This document shows positions 36,634 through 44,618 of a stretch of DNA of 64,000 nucleotides, one piece after another; the stretch's first letter is position 1, and the number at the start of each line of letters is the position of its first letter. The DNA is from Candidatus Sphingomonas colombiensis (GTDB lineage: Bacteria > Pseudomonadota > Alphaproteobacteria > Sphingomonadales > Sphingomonadaceae). Made by a program: the position numbers and the translations under genes. Below the pieces are notes generated by a model. It was not told the DNA's origin, made no database searches, and saw only the letters and a list, made by a program, of their open reading frames with translations. Where the stretch lies: NCBI GenBank assembly GCA_029202845.1, contig CP119315.1, forward strand, positions 1,636,001 through 1,700,000, in the 5' to 3' direction.

Positions 36634-37440
36634 TCAGGCGGCTAGGCGTTGCGGCTCTGCCTCGACAGTGGCGGTCTTTTCGCGCCGGTCGCTGAGATAG
36701 GAGGCCATTTCCGGCCCCAACTCGCGTTGCGCTTTCAGATAGGCGGTTGGCACACGAATCCCCAGCCGCTCGCGCGCGGCATCGATCGGCTCGTGCAGCA
36801 GGGTCATATAATCCTCGCCCGAAATCCATTTCGCGGCGCGGCCGTTGCGATAGCCTTCCCACACCGCCTTGGAGAACAGCGTGCCCTTGGTCACGCGCAG
36901 GCTCTTGAGCGAGGCGGCGGCGCCGATGAACGCCCAGCCGAGCCCGCCGACCTGTGCATAGCTGAACGCGACGAGCGCGGCTTCGCCCAGACTCTCATCG
37001 GCCTTATAGCCGGTCAGGACGTGCCAGATGTCATGCGTGTCGCGCACGCGCCGGCCAAACCACGCATAAGGGTGGGGCATGTCTTCGTTGTTCAGCCCCT
37101 CGCGGCTCACATCGGCGAGGCCATCGGCCGAATAGCCGGTGCTTTCGAGGAAATCGCGATAGGCTGCGCCGATGGTGCCCGGCGCGAACTGACTGGCGAA
37201 ACCCGGTTGCGAGAAAACCTGCGCCAGCTCGACCTGATCATAAGCGATCCGGCCGCCCTGTTCCGTGGCGATGAGCCGCGCATAACCGGTTTCGGTCGCC
37301 CCGACGTTTAGCGAGCGCATGATGCGGAACACCTGAACCGTATCGTCGCCGTTCGCGAGCAACTTGCGGATCGCGTTGAACGCAGTGCGCCAATCGCGAC
37401 GCCCCGTCGTGCCGGGCAGGGGAGGAAGGGTGGCGGCCAT
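36634..37440 (-). CDS. Coq4-family protein (ubiquinone biosynthesis-related)
   Basis: A 268-aa soluble protein of the COQ4 family, which organises or catalyses a late step of ubiquinone biosynthesis in eukaryotes and is common in alphaproteobacteria. The zinc-type motif HDxxH is visible as DTHDIWHVLTGY around residue 130. The start at 37440 (MAATLPPLPG) is chosen over 37470 because AAGGAGCGATTCG precedes it and the upstream residues overlap an operator-like palindrome. Neighbours on the same strand are recF downstream and a symporter upstream, with no other ubiquinone gene close by. Confidence 0.85.
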   Translation of the reverse strand: MAATLPPLPGTTGRRDWRTAFNAIRKLLANGDDTVQVFRIMRSLNVGATETGYARLIATEQGGRIAYDQVELAQVFSQPGFASQFAPGTIGAAYRDFLESTGYSADGLADVSREGLNNEDMPHPYAWFGRRVRDTHDIWHVLTGYKADESLGEAALVAFSYAQVGGLGWAFIGAAASLKSLRVTKGTLFSKAVWEGYRNGRAAKWISGEDYMTLLHEPIDAARERLGIRVPTAYLKAQRELGPEMASYLSDRREKTATVEAEPQRLAA

Positions 37441-37451
37441 CGAATCGCTCC

Positions 37452-37498
37452 TTACTGACAGGCATGTCAATAAGCGTTGCTCACAACGCTGTCAATAA
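37452..37498 (-). promoter_or_regulatory. Promoter/operator region of the coq4-like gene
   Basis: Three overlapping symmetries occur just upstream of the start: an imperfect 22-bp palindrome TTACTGACA-N4-TGTCAATAA (37452-37473), a direct repeat of TGTCAATAA at 37465 and 37490 (25 bp apart), and a perfect inverted repeat AGCGTTG-CTCA-CAACGCT between the copies. On the minus strand both repeats supply TTGACA, a good -35 element. The arrangement looks like a promoter covered by a TetR-type dimer site, but no regulator gene is adjacent. Confidence 0.55.
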
Positions 37499-37509
37499 CG
37501 CCGATAGAC

Positions 37510-38772
37510 TTACATCTGCTCAACGATCGTGTCGGCCTCATCCTCGATCACGCGCTGGCCGCGCGCCAGCGTGACGGTGGTGGCGAGATCCCACATCACG
37601 TTGCCAAGCGTGCGCATGATATCGGGGATCGTCTCCACCGCGACGAGCAGCCCGAGCGGCGCGACCGGCGCGCCAAGCGTCGCGCAGACCGGGGAAATCG
37701 CGCCGACAAAGCTTACCGTTCCGGGCAGGCTGACCGATCCGAGCGACGTGAGCATCGCCACCAACGTGCCGGCCGCGAGCGTGGCTGGATGGAGCGGCAC
37801 GCCGAACCAGGTCGCGACATAGATCGCCACCGCGAAGTTCATCGCCGGCCCGGTCGCACGCAGGATCGCGACGGCAAGCGGCAGCGTGACGCCGGCGGTC
37901 GCCACCGGCACGCCCATCGCGCGCGAACTCGCCAGCATCGCCGGCAGCGAGGCTAGCGAGGATTGCGTCGAGATCGCCACCGCCTGCGTCGACAATCCGG
38001 CGCGGATATAATGGGCAAGGCCGACCCGCCCGCCGATAACCGCGAGCGGATAGGCAAGCAGCGACACCACAAGCCCCACCGACGAGACGGTGAGGATATA
38101 ATGGACCAGAGCATGGAATGCCCCGCTCCCCGCCTTTGCTCCGACCACCAGCGCCAGCGCGAACACGCCGAGCGGGCCGATCCACAGCACCCAGCCGATC
38201 ACCACCAGCATCGTATCGCGGATCGCGGAGAAGAAGCGCGTGAGCAGATCGCGCAACTTCGCGTCGATCCGCATCAGCGCAAACGCGAAGATCAGGGCGA
38301 AGACGATCATCGACAGAAAATTGCTGTCTGCGGATGCCTTCAGCGCGTTGGCCGGGATGATGCCGGCAAGAAAATCGCCGACCGGGGGCACGGGCGGCAC
38401 CGTCTCGGCGCCCGCCAGCGCACGGCGCAGCGCTGCGGCGGATTCGACCGGCAGCGGCACGAGATTGAGGAACAACGGCGTCAGGAACGCGGCCGCGACC
38501 GCCGACAGCGCCATGATGATCAGGTAAAGCCCGACCGCGCGACCCGCGAGCCGCCCGGCCTGCGCCGCCTCCGCAGTGGCGGCGATCCCGGTGACGAGCA
38601 GCGAGAAAACCAGAGGCACGATCGTCATTTGCAGCCCATTGAGCCACGCATGCCCGATTGGCCCGGCGACAGACGCCACCGGATCGACCGCTTGCGGCGC
38701 GAGGCCGGCGATGGTGATACCGCTTATGATACCGGCGATCAGCGCCAGCAGGATACGTGTGGATGGCGACAT
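37510..38772 (-). CDS. Dicarboxylate/amino acid:cation symporter (DAACS family)
   Basis: A 420-aa inner-membrane symporter of the glutamate/C4-dicarboxylate family. Eight helices and two re-entrant loops are expected. The first serine-rich hairpin is STQSSLASLPAML and the unwound helix 7 NMDGT-equivalent is weak, reading TGPAMNFAVAIYVA; the second hairpin is SLGSVSLPGTVSF. The missing classic NMDGT motif suggests a divergent subgroup with uncertain substrate. Start ATG at 38772. Divergent from glmM across an 82-bp gap, so the promoters face away from each other there. Confidence 0.87.
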   Translation of the reverse strand: MSPSTRILLALIAGIISGITIAGLAPQAVDPVASVAGPIGHAWLNGLQMTIVPLVFSLLVTGIAATAEAAQAGRLAGRAVGLYLIIMALSAVAAAFLTPLFLNLVPLPVESAAALRRALAGAETVPPVPPVGDFLAGIIPANALKASADSNFLSMIVFALIFAFALMRIDAKLRDLLTRFFSAIRDTMLVVIGWVLWIGPLGVFALALVVGAKAGSGAFHALVHYILTVSSVGLVVSLLAYPLAVIGGRVGLAHYIRAGLSTQAVAISTQSSLASLPAMLASSRAMGVPVATAGVTLPLAVAILRATGPAMNFAVAIYVATWFGVPLHPATLAAGTLVAMLTSLGSVSLPGTVSFVGAISPVCATLGAPVAPLGLLVAVETIPDIMRTLGNVMWDLATTVTLARGQRVIEDEADTIVEQM

Positions 38773-38854
38773 GCGGTTCCTTTGGCTCGCCCTTTCGATT
38801 GCGCGACGCTATCAGCCGATTGCAGCGCGCGGATAGAGGAAGCGGACGCAGGCG

Positions 38855-40207
38855 ATGGCAAGAAAATATTTCGGCACCGATGGAATTCGCGGCCTCACCA
38901 ATATGTCGCCGATGACGGCGGCGATGGCGATGAAGGTCGGCATGGCGGCCGGCACCTATTTCCAGCGCGGCGATCATCGCCATCGCGTGCTGATCGGCAA
39001 GGATACGCGTTTATCCGGCTATATGCTTGAATCCGCGCTGGTCGCCGGGTTCACCAGCGTCGGCATGGATGTGGTGATGACCGGGCCGATGCCCACCCCG
39101 GCGGTGGCCATGCTCACCCAGTCGATGCGCGCCGATCTGGGGGTGATGATCTCCGCCAGCCACAATCCTTTCGCGGACAATGGCATCAAATTGTTCGGCC
39201 CGGATGGTTACAAGCTGTCCGACGAAGCCGAAATGGAGATCGAGGCGCTGATCGACGGCGTGGATAGCGGCGCGGTCTCGCTCGCGCCGGCCGCGCAGAT
39301 CGGCCGCGCGCGGCGGATCGACGACGCGCAGGGGCGCTATATCCACTTCGCCAAATCCACCTTCCCCGACGATCTCCGGCTCGACGGGATGAAGGTGGTC
39401 ATCGATTGTGCCAATGGCGCCGCCTATCAGGTCGCCCCCGCTGCATTGTGGGAGTTAGGCGCGGAGGTCGTCGCGATCGGGGTCGCCCCCAACGGCCGCA
39501 ACATCAATGATGGCGTCGGCTCGACAGCGCCGCAGACACTGTCCGAAACCGTCGTGGCGAGCGGCGCGGCGATCGGCATCGCGCTCGATGGCGATGCCGA
39601 CCGGCTGATCGTGGTCGACGAGACGGGCGCCGTGGTCGATGGCGATCAACTGATGGCGATCATCGCCACCGCCTACGCGCGGCGCGGGCAACTCGCGGGG
39701 GGCGGGCTGGTCGCGACGATCATGTCGAACCTCGGGCTGGAACGCCATCTCGCCGCGCAGGGGCTGGGGTTGGTGCGCACCGGGGTCGGCGATCGTTACG
39801 TGCTCGAGGCGATGCGCGCGCGCGGCTATAATGTCGGCGGCGAGCAATCCGGGCACATCATCCTGTCTGACTACGGCACGACAGGCGACGGGCTGGTGGC
39901 CGCGTTGCAGATCCTCGCCGAGGTGCGCCGCGCCGGTGCGCCGGCGAGCGAGGTGCTCCATCGCTTCGATCCGCTGCCGCAATTGCTCAAGAACGTGCGC
40001 TTCGAACGTGGGGCAAAGCCGCTGGACGCAGCCTCGGTGAAACAGGCGATCGCGGCGGCGGAGGCGGAGCTTGATGGTCGCGGACGTCTCGTGATCCGCG
40101 CGTCGGGCACCGAGCCGGTGATCCGCGTGATGGCCGAAGGCGACGATCGCGCGCACGTCGAGGCGGTGGTGGATCGCGTGTGCGCGGCGGTGAAGGCGGC
40201 GGTTTGA
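38855..40207 (+). CDS. glmM: Phosphoglucosamine mutase
   Basis: Converts glucosamine-6-phosphate to glucosamine-1-phosphate for UDP-N-acetylglucosamine, hence peptidoglycan and LPS. The 450-aa chain starts MARKYFGTDGIRG, the family hallmark. The phosphorylated active-site serine is in MISASHNPFADNG (near residue 102), the magnesium loop is ALDGDADR (about 243-250), the sugar-binding loop GGEQSGHII and the phosphate-binding loop RASGTEPVIRVM. AGAGGAAGCGG precedes the ATG. DUF2238 follows closely on the same strand. Confidence 0.97.
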   Translation: MARKYFGTDGIRGLTNMSPMTAAMAMKVGMAAGTYFQRGDHRHRVLIGKDTRLSGYMLESALVAGFTSVGMDVVMTGPMPTPAVAMLTQSMRADLGVMISASHNPFADNGIKLFGPDGYKLSDEAEMEIEALIDGVDSGAVSLAPAAQIGRARRIDDAQGRYIHFAKSTFPDDLRLDGMKVVIDCANGAAYQVAPAALWELGAEVVAIGVAPNGRNINDGVGSTAPQTLSETVVASGAAIGIALDGDADRLIVVDETGAVVDGDQLMAIIATAYARRGQLAGGGLVATIMSNLGLERHLAAQGLGLVRTGVGDRYVLEAMRARGYNVGGEQSGHIILSDYGTTGDGLVAALQILAEVRRAGAPASEVLHRFDPLPQLLKNVRFERGAKPLDAASVKQAIAAAEAELDGRGRLVIRASGTEPVIRVMAEGDDRAHVEAVVDRVCAAVKAAV

Positions 40208-40233
40208 CTGCGCGCCGAGGGGCTCGTTTCCGC

Positions 40234-40863
40234 ATGATCGGGCATGTGCCCGCCGCGCAGCGCTGGATGATCCTGATCCTCGCGATCGCGGTCGGGCTGG
40301 CGAATGTCGCCCAGCCGTTCCCGGAGATTGCGCCGCTGCAGCATGTACCGACAGTAGCGCTCATCTTGTTCTCGCCGTTTCTGCTGACGCGTTTCCCGCT
40401 GTCGAACGGATCGGTGCTGTTGCTGACGGCGTTTTTCCTGCTGCACACGCTGGCCGGGCGCTACACCTACTCAAACGTGCCCTATGACGATTGGGCGAGG
40501 TCGCTGGTCGGCCACGACATATCCAGCTTCTTCGGGGGGACGCGCAACGATTTCGACCGGCTGGTCCATTTGAGCTTCGGGATGCTCTGGATGAAGCCGT
40601 TTGCCGAGGCGATGTGCCGCTACGCCGGCCTCGGCAAGAAAGCCGCGATCTGGATGGCATTCCTGTTCGTCGGGGCGGTCAGCGCCGCATATGAGGTGTT
40701 CGAATGGCTGCTGACCATCGTTGTCGCCCCCGATCTGGCCAATGACTATAACGGCCAGCAAGGCGATCCGTGGGATGCCCAGAAGGATATGGCGATCGCG
40801 ATGCTTGGCGCGGCGATTTCCGCCGGCTGGCTGTGGCGCACGTCGGCTCGATCGAGCCGGTAA
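40234..40863 (+). CDS. DUF2238 (YjdF-like) membrane protein
   Basis: A 209-aa membrane protein with about six helices, matching the DUF2238/YjdF family: HTLAGRYTYSNVPYDDW, NDFDRLVHLSFGML, AAYEVFEWLLT and the aspartate-containing end QGDPWDAQKDMAIAMLGA. The biochemical role of the family is unknown. The ATG at 40234 is preferred; the frame extends back into glmM, and a TTG overlapping the glmM stop is a less likely start. It probably shares the glmM transcript (26-base gap) and is convergent with the amidohydrolase gene. Confidence 0.85.
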   Translation: MIGHVPAAQRWMILILAIAVGLANVAQPFPEIAPLQHVPTVALILFSPFLLTRFPLSNGSVLLLTAFFLLHTLAGRYTYSNVPYDDWARSLVGHDISSFFGGTRNDFDRLVHLSFGMLWMKPFAEAMCRYAGLGKKAAIWMAFLFVGAVSAAYEVFEWLLTIVVAPDLANDYNGQQGDPWDAQKDMAIAMLGAAISAGWLWRTSARSSR

Positions 40864-40918
40864 AGGGTGAGAGCCCGCCCGCTCGACCACGCATCAGCTT
40901 TTGTACGAGCCTGCCACA

Positions 40919-42202
40919 TTACCTAATCGTGGCGCCTCCCTTCATAACGTGCGCCACTTTCTCCAGCGCGCGCACGTCGGCGAGCGGATCGCCCGCCACC
41001 GCCACCATGTCCGCATAATGACCCGGCGATAGCGCCCCCACGTCCGCGCTCTTGCCGAGCAGCGCCGCCGACACGATCGTCGCGGACTGGATCGCCTGCA
41101 TCGGCGTCATGCCATAGCGCACCATATAGGCGAATTGCCGCGCATTCAGGCCATGGGGATAGACGCCCGCATCGGTGCCGAACGACAATTTCACCCCGAG
41201 CTTCACCGCCTTGGCGAAGCCCTGACGCTGGGCTTCGGTCGTCTCGCGATTCTTGCGCAGATATTCCGCCGGCCACCCGTTCTTCGTGCCCTCCGCGTCG
41301 ATCCAGTCGCCGTCGAAGATATCCATATCGAGCCATACGCCGGCATCGCGCGCCAGCTTCAGGCCTTCGTCATCGATCAGGCTGGCGTGTTCTATCGAGC
41401 GCGCGCCGGCGCGGATCGCGGCTTTCACGCCCTCCGCGCCATGGGCGTGCGCGATGCAATAGCTGCCGCGCCGTTTCGCCGCGTCGCAGGCGGCCTTCAT
41501 TTCTTCCGGCGTCAGTTCGAGCGCGCCCGGGGTCGAGCCGACCGCAAGCACCGCGCCGGTCGCGATCATCTTGATAAAATCGGCACCGCGCCCGAGCAGC
41601 AGATCGGTCGCGTTGCGCGCATCATCGGCGGAGCGGACATAGCCGAGCCGCATGTCCGCCGGCACGTCCACGTCGGGCGATGCGCCCGTCACCGCGCCGC
41701 CGCCATTGGGGATGGTGATATAGGCGCCGGCCACGACCATGCGCGGGCCGATCACGTCCCCCGCGTCGATCGCATCGCGCAGCGCGACGTCGGACAGGCC
41801 GCGAAAGGTGCCGACATCGCGGATCGTGGTGAACCCGGCCTCCAGCGTTTCGCGCGCGCGGCGCGCGCCTTTCAGGATCGTCGCGGCGGCGGAATGGTGC
41901 AGCGCCTCCGCCGGGTCGCTGCTGTCGGCATAGCCGTCGGCAACATGGGTGTGGCAATCGATCAGCCCCGGGAGAACGGTCAGCGTCGACCAGTCGATTA
42001 CCGTCGCCCCGGCCGGCGGCGGCGACCAGCGCCCGACCGCCACGACGCGTCCGTCCGTAATATCGATCCGCTGATCCTCCAGCACCTTGCCGTGCTCGGT
42101 GTCGATCAGCCTCCCGGCGTGGACATAGCTCGTCTCGGCCTGCGCCGCGCAGGCCAGCGCCCCGGCCGCGACCGTCGCCAGCCCGATTGTGACCCACCGC
42201 AT
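40919..42202 (-). CDS. Secreted amidohydrolase / Xaa-Pro dipeptidase-like metal hydrolase
   Basis: A 427-aa periplasmic metal-dependent hydrolase. ATG at 42202 gives a signal peptide (MRWVTIGLATVAAGALACAAQA) and sits 6 bases after AGGGGAG; upstream in-frame ATGs at 42208 and 42262 are less suitable. Amidohydrolase metal ligands are visible: DCHTHVAD (HxH), FIKMIATGA (carboxylated Lys candidate), IAHAHG and SIEHASLID (two His) and SFGTDAG (Asp). Related proteins include prolidase-like and imidazolonepropionase-like enzymes; the substrate is not decidable. Single gene, convergent with DUF2238. Confidence 0.88.
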   Translation of the reverse strand: MRWVTIGLATVAAGALACAAQAETSYVHAGRLIDTEHGKVLEDQRIDITDGRVVAVGRWSPPPAGATVIDWSTLTVLPGLIDCHTHVADGYADSSDPAEALHHSAAATILKGARRARETLEAGFTTIRDVGTFRGLSDVALRDAIDAGDVIGPRMVVAGAYITIPNGGGAVTGASPDVDVPADMRLGYVRSADDARNATDLLLGRGADFIKMIATGAVLAVGSTPGALELTPEEMKAACDAAKRRGSYCIAHAHGAEGVKAAIRAGARSIEHASLIDDEGLKLARDAGVWLDMDIFDGDWIDAEGTKNGWPAEYLRKNRETTEAQRQGFAKAVKLGVKLSFGTDAGVYPHGLNARQFAYMVRYGMTPMQAIQSATIVSAALLGKSADVGALSPGHYADMVAVAGDPLADVRALEKVAHVMKGGATIR

Positions 42203-42274
42203 CCCCATCTCCCCTTTTTCCTGACCGGCGTGGCGCCGCTTCCACCCACGTCTATCCGGCACTATGACGCCTTC

Positions 42275-42499
42275 ATGCTAGAGATGCGCCCCGATTGCGA
42301 ACGCTGCGGCGTCGATTTGCCGGCGGATGAGGGCGGCGCCTTCATCTGCTCGTTCGAATGCACCTTCTGCGCGGACTGCGCGGACCGGCTCGACGAACAT
42401 TGCCCGAATTGCGGCGGCGAGCTGCTCGATCGCCCGGCGCGGGTTGATGAGGCGCTGAAGAAGTACCCGGCCTCGACCAAGCGCTATTTCAAGGGTTGA
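42275..42499 (+). CDS. DUF1272 zinc-ribbon-like protein
   Basis: A 74-aa protein carrying six Cys in paired motifs: CERCGVDL, CSFECTFCADC and CPNCGG, the DUF1272 signature (MLEMRPDCERC at the start). A zinc-binding fold is expected; the function is unknown. The frame is open far upstream, but ATG at 42275 begins exactly at the conserved family N-terminus. It is followed after 7 bases by the ThiD-VOC gene and is divergent from the amidohydrolase. Confidence 0.88.
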   Translation: MLEMRPDCERCGVDLPADEGGAFICSFECTFCADCADRLDEHCPNCGGELLDRPARVDEALKKYPASTKRYFKG

Positions 42500-42506
42500 A
42501 CGGACG

Positions 42507-43688
42507 ATGACGCCGCGCGTTCTGATCGTCGCCGGTTCCGATTCGGGCGGCGGTGCCGGCATTCAGGCGGATATCCGCGCCGTGACGATGCTCGGTGGCC
42601 ATCCGATGACCGCGCTCACCGCGCTCACCGCGCAAAATACGCTTGGGGTGGCGGCGGTCCATGCGGTGCCACCGGCGTTCGTTGTGCAACAGATGGCGTG
42701 CGTTGCCGGGGATATCGGCGTGGACGCCGTGAAGATCGGAATGATCGGCGGCAGCGAGACGGTAAACGCGGTCGCCGATGAATTGGCGTCGGGGCGCTAT
42801 GGCGTGCCGATTGTGTTCGATCCCGTGATGGTGGCGACGAGTGGCTCGGTGCTCGCCGACGAGCGGACGATCGCGGGGATGGCGCGGCTTTCGCGGCTCG
42901 CAACGGTGATTACGCCCAACCTGCCGGAACTGGCGGCGCTGACCGGAGGCGATGTCTCGTCACCCGATAAAGCGGCGGCGGCGGCGCTCGATTATGCGCG
43001 GGAGACCGGCGCGTCCGTGCTGGTGAAAGGCGGCCATGCCGAGGGTGACACGATCGTCGATCGGCTGGTCGGTCGCGACGGCGAGATCGCGTGCTGGTCC
43101 GCGCCGCGCATCGATACCCGGCATAGCCATGGCACCGGATGCACGCTCGCCAGCGCGATCGCGGAGGGGCTGGGGCGGCGCATGACGCTCCCCGCCGCGA
43201 TCGCGCGCGCGCGGCTGTTCGTCCGTATCGCGCTGCTGGAAGCGCCGGGGTTTGGCGCGGGGCACGGGCCGATGGGGCACCAGCGGGTGCGGCTCGATAC
43301 CGATCTTGGGGGCGCAACGCTTAACCAGATCACGCTGCCGGCCACCGATCATGCCGCTAGCTTCGCCTTCTATCGGGCGCTCGGGCTGACGCCGATCGTC
43401 GATAGCGATGGCCGTTATGCCAGGTTCGAGAGTGCGGGGGGGACGACCTTGTCAATCGAAGCGGCGGACGAGATTGATCGCCGCCCTATCGTTTTCCTTG
43501 AGATCGCGGATCTTGATGCGGCCATTGCGGCAGCCCGTGTGCACGGCATCGCGGTGGACGAGCCGATCGACCAGTCATGGGGCTGGCGCGAGGCGAGGCT
43601 TTCCGATCCCGCCGGCAATGCGCTGTGCCTCTATGCCGCCGGCGAGAACCGCCGTTTTCCGCCGTGGCGCCTGACATGCCCGGATTGA
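42507..43688 (+). CDS. thiD: ThiD (HMP kinase/HMP-P kinase) fused to a VOC/glyoxalase domain
   Basis: Residues 1 to about 265 form a hydroxymethylpyrimidine/phosphomethylpyrimidine kinase for thiamine biosynthesis: VAGSDSGGGAGIQADI at the N-terminus, VKIGMIGG, VFDPVMVATSG, ITPNLPEL and the catalytic end RHSHGTGCTLASAI. Without a stop the chain continues from about residue 270 into a VOC (glyoxalase/bleomycin-resistance) fold: LPATDHAASFAFYRALGLTPIVDSDGRYARF (split), LSDPAGNALCLY. Total 393 aa against about 265 for normal ThiD. No frameshift is needed, so the fusion is real in this sequence. The next gene, rnhB, overlaps its end by 13 bases. Confidence 0.9.
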   Translation: MTPRVLIVAGSDSGGGAGIQADIRAVTMLGGHPMTALTALTAQNTLGVAAVHAVPPAFVVQQMACVAGDIGVDAVKIGMIGGSETVNAVADELASGRYGVPIVFDPVMVATSGSVLADERTIAGMARLSRLATVITPNLPELAALTGGDVSSPDKAAAAALDYARETGASVLVKGGHAEGDTIVDRLVGRDGEIACWSAPRIDTRHSHGTGCTLASAIAEGLGRRMTLPAAIARARLFVRIALLEAPGFGAGHGPMGHQRVRLDTDLGGATLNQITLPATDHAASFAFYRALGLTPIVDSDGRYARFESAGGTTLSIEAADEIDRRPIVFLEIADLDAAIAAARVHGIAVDEPIDQSWGWREARLSDPAGNALCLYAAGENRRFPPWRLTCPD

Positions 43689-44284
43689 AGCATGAGCGCC
43701 TGTGCCTGCCCCCGGTCGCGGGGGTGGACGAGGCGGGGCGCGGGCCGCTCGCCGGGCCGGTGGTCGCGGCGGCCGTCATCCTCCCGGCGAAGGGTGTGCC
43801 GCGCGGGATCGATGATTCGAAGAAACTTTCCGCCACCGCTCGCGCGGCGCTGTTCGCGCGGATCAGCGATTGCGCGATCGTCGGCGTGGGCGTGGTCGAA
43901 GCGGCGGAGATCGATACGCTCAACATCTTGTGGGCGACGATGAAGGCGATGACGCTCGCGGTGGACGAAGTGGCCGCGCAGCTCGGCCATGCGCCCGGCC
44001 ACGTGCTGGTCGACGGCAATCGCCTGCCGCGCTGGGATTATGCCGCCACCGCATTGGTCGGCGGGGATGCGCTGTCGCTGTCGATCGGTGCGGCCTCGAT
44101 CATCGCCAAGCACACCCGTGACGCGATCATGATCCGGCATCACGAAACCTGGCCGCACTATGGTTGGGCCTCGAACAAGGGCTATGGCAGTGCGGCGCAT
44201 CTGAGCGCTTTGCGCGAACACGGCCCGACGCCACTCCACCGGCGCAGCTTCGCCCCCGTCGCGCAGGCGGCGCTGGCGTTTTAG
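43676..44284 (+). CDS. rnhB: Ribonuclease HII
   Basis: Removes ribonucleotides from RNA:DNA hybrids. The 202-aa protein has the catalytic GVDEAGRGPLAGPVV (Asp18, Glu19), LVDGN (Asp) and ASIIAKHTRDAIM with the GYGS-containing segment WASNKGYGSAAHLSAL. The ATG at 43676 overlaps the end of thiD-VOC by 13 bases, indicating translational coupling. A longer frame upstream is only read-through in another frame of thiD. Confidence 0.95.
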   Translation: MPGLKHERLCLPPVAGVDEAGRGPLAGPVVAAAVILPAKGVPRGIDDSKKLSATARAALFARISDCAIVGVGVVEAAEIDTLNILWATMKAMTLAVDEVAAQLGHAPGHVLVDGNRLPRWDYAATALVGGDALSLSIGAASIIAKHTRDAIMIRHHETWPHYGWASNKGYGSAAHLSALREHGPTPLHRRSFAPVAQAALAF

Positions 44285-44618
44285 TTTTGCGCGGCCCCTC
44301 GCCGCGCCGGAAAACGTGAATCACTCACTGGCGGCATTGATTCGGGATGGCCGCCGAATCACGCAACGGTCGTCGGATCCTCATCCGCGGAGTCATTCGG
44401 CGGCAATTCGATAATTTTTCGTCGTCCCGTGCCGCATTGAGTCTTTCGCGTCACACCGCGAGATGTTGAGTCAAGCGAGTCGGGCGAGACTCTACATCTG
44501 CCCGTGGTCTCGAAATGTTCCGAAGCGTTAACGAATCGGAAACGAATTGCGTTAACCATTGAACGCTTGACGGATTCCATCTCCTTCGCGCTTTTGGCGT
44601 TTCACTAAGGGGGTACGC
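44285..44618 (+). promoter_or_regulatory. ccrM leader with ten GANTC sites and a CtrA-type half-site
   Basis: This 334-bp gap has no gene. It holds ten GANTC sites, at 44318, 44339, 44356, 44390, 44439, 44468, 44477, 44488, 44533 and 44573, whereas about one would be expected by chance. GANTC is the sequence methylated by the CcrM enzyme encoded immediately downstream. It also contains TTAACCAT (44552-44559), the known CtrA half-site sequence in Caulobacter, and GCGTTAAC twice, 24 bases apart (44525 and 44549). These suggest cell-cycle and methylation-state control of ccrM. Confidence 0.75.

Noticed and set aside
42500..42506. TPP riboswitch upstream of thiD
   Set aside because: Only 7 bases separate thiD from DUF1272, and no TPP-type structure is visible around it.
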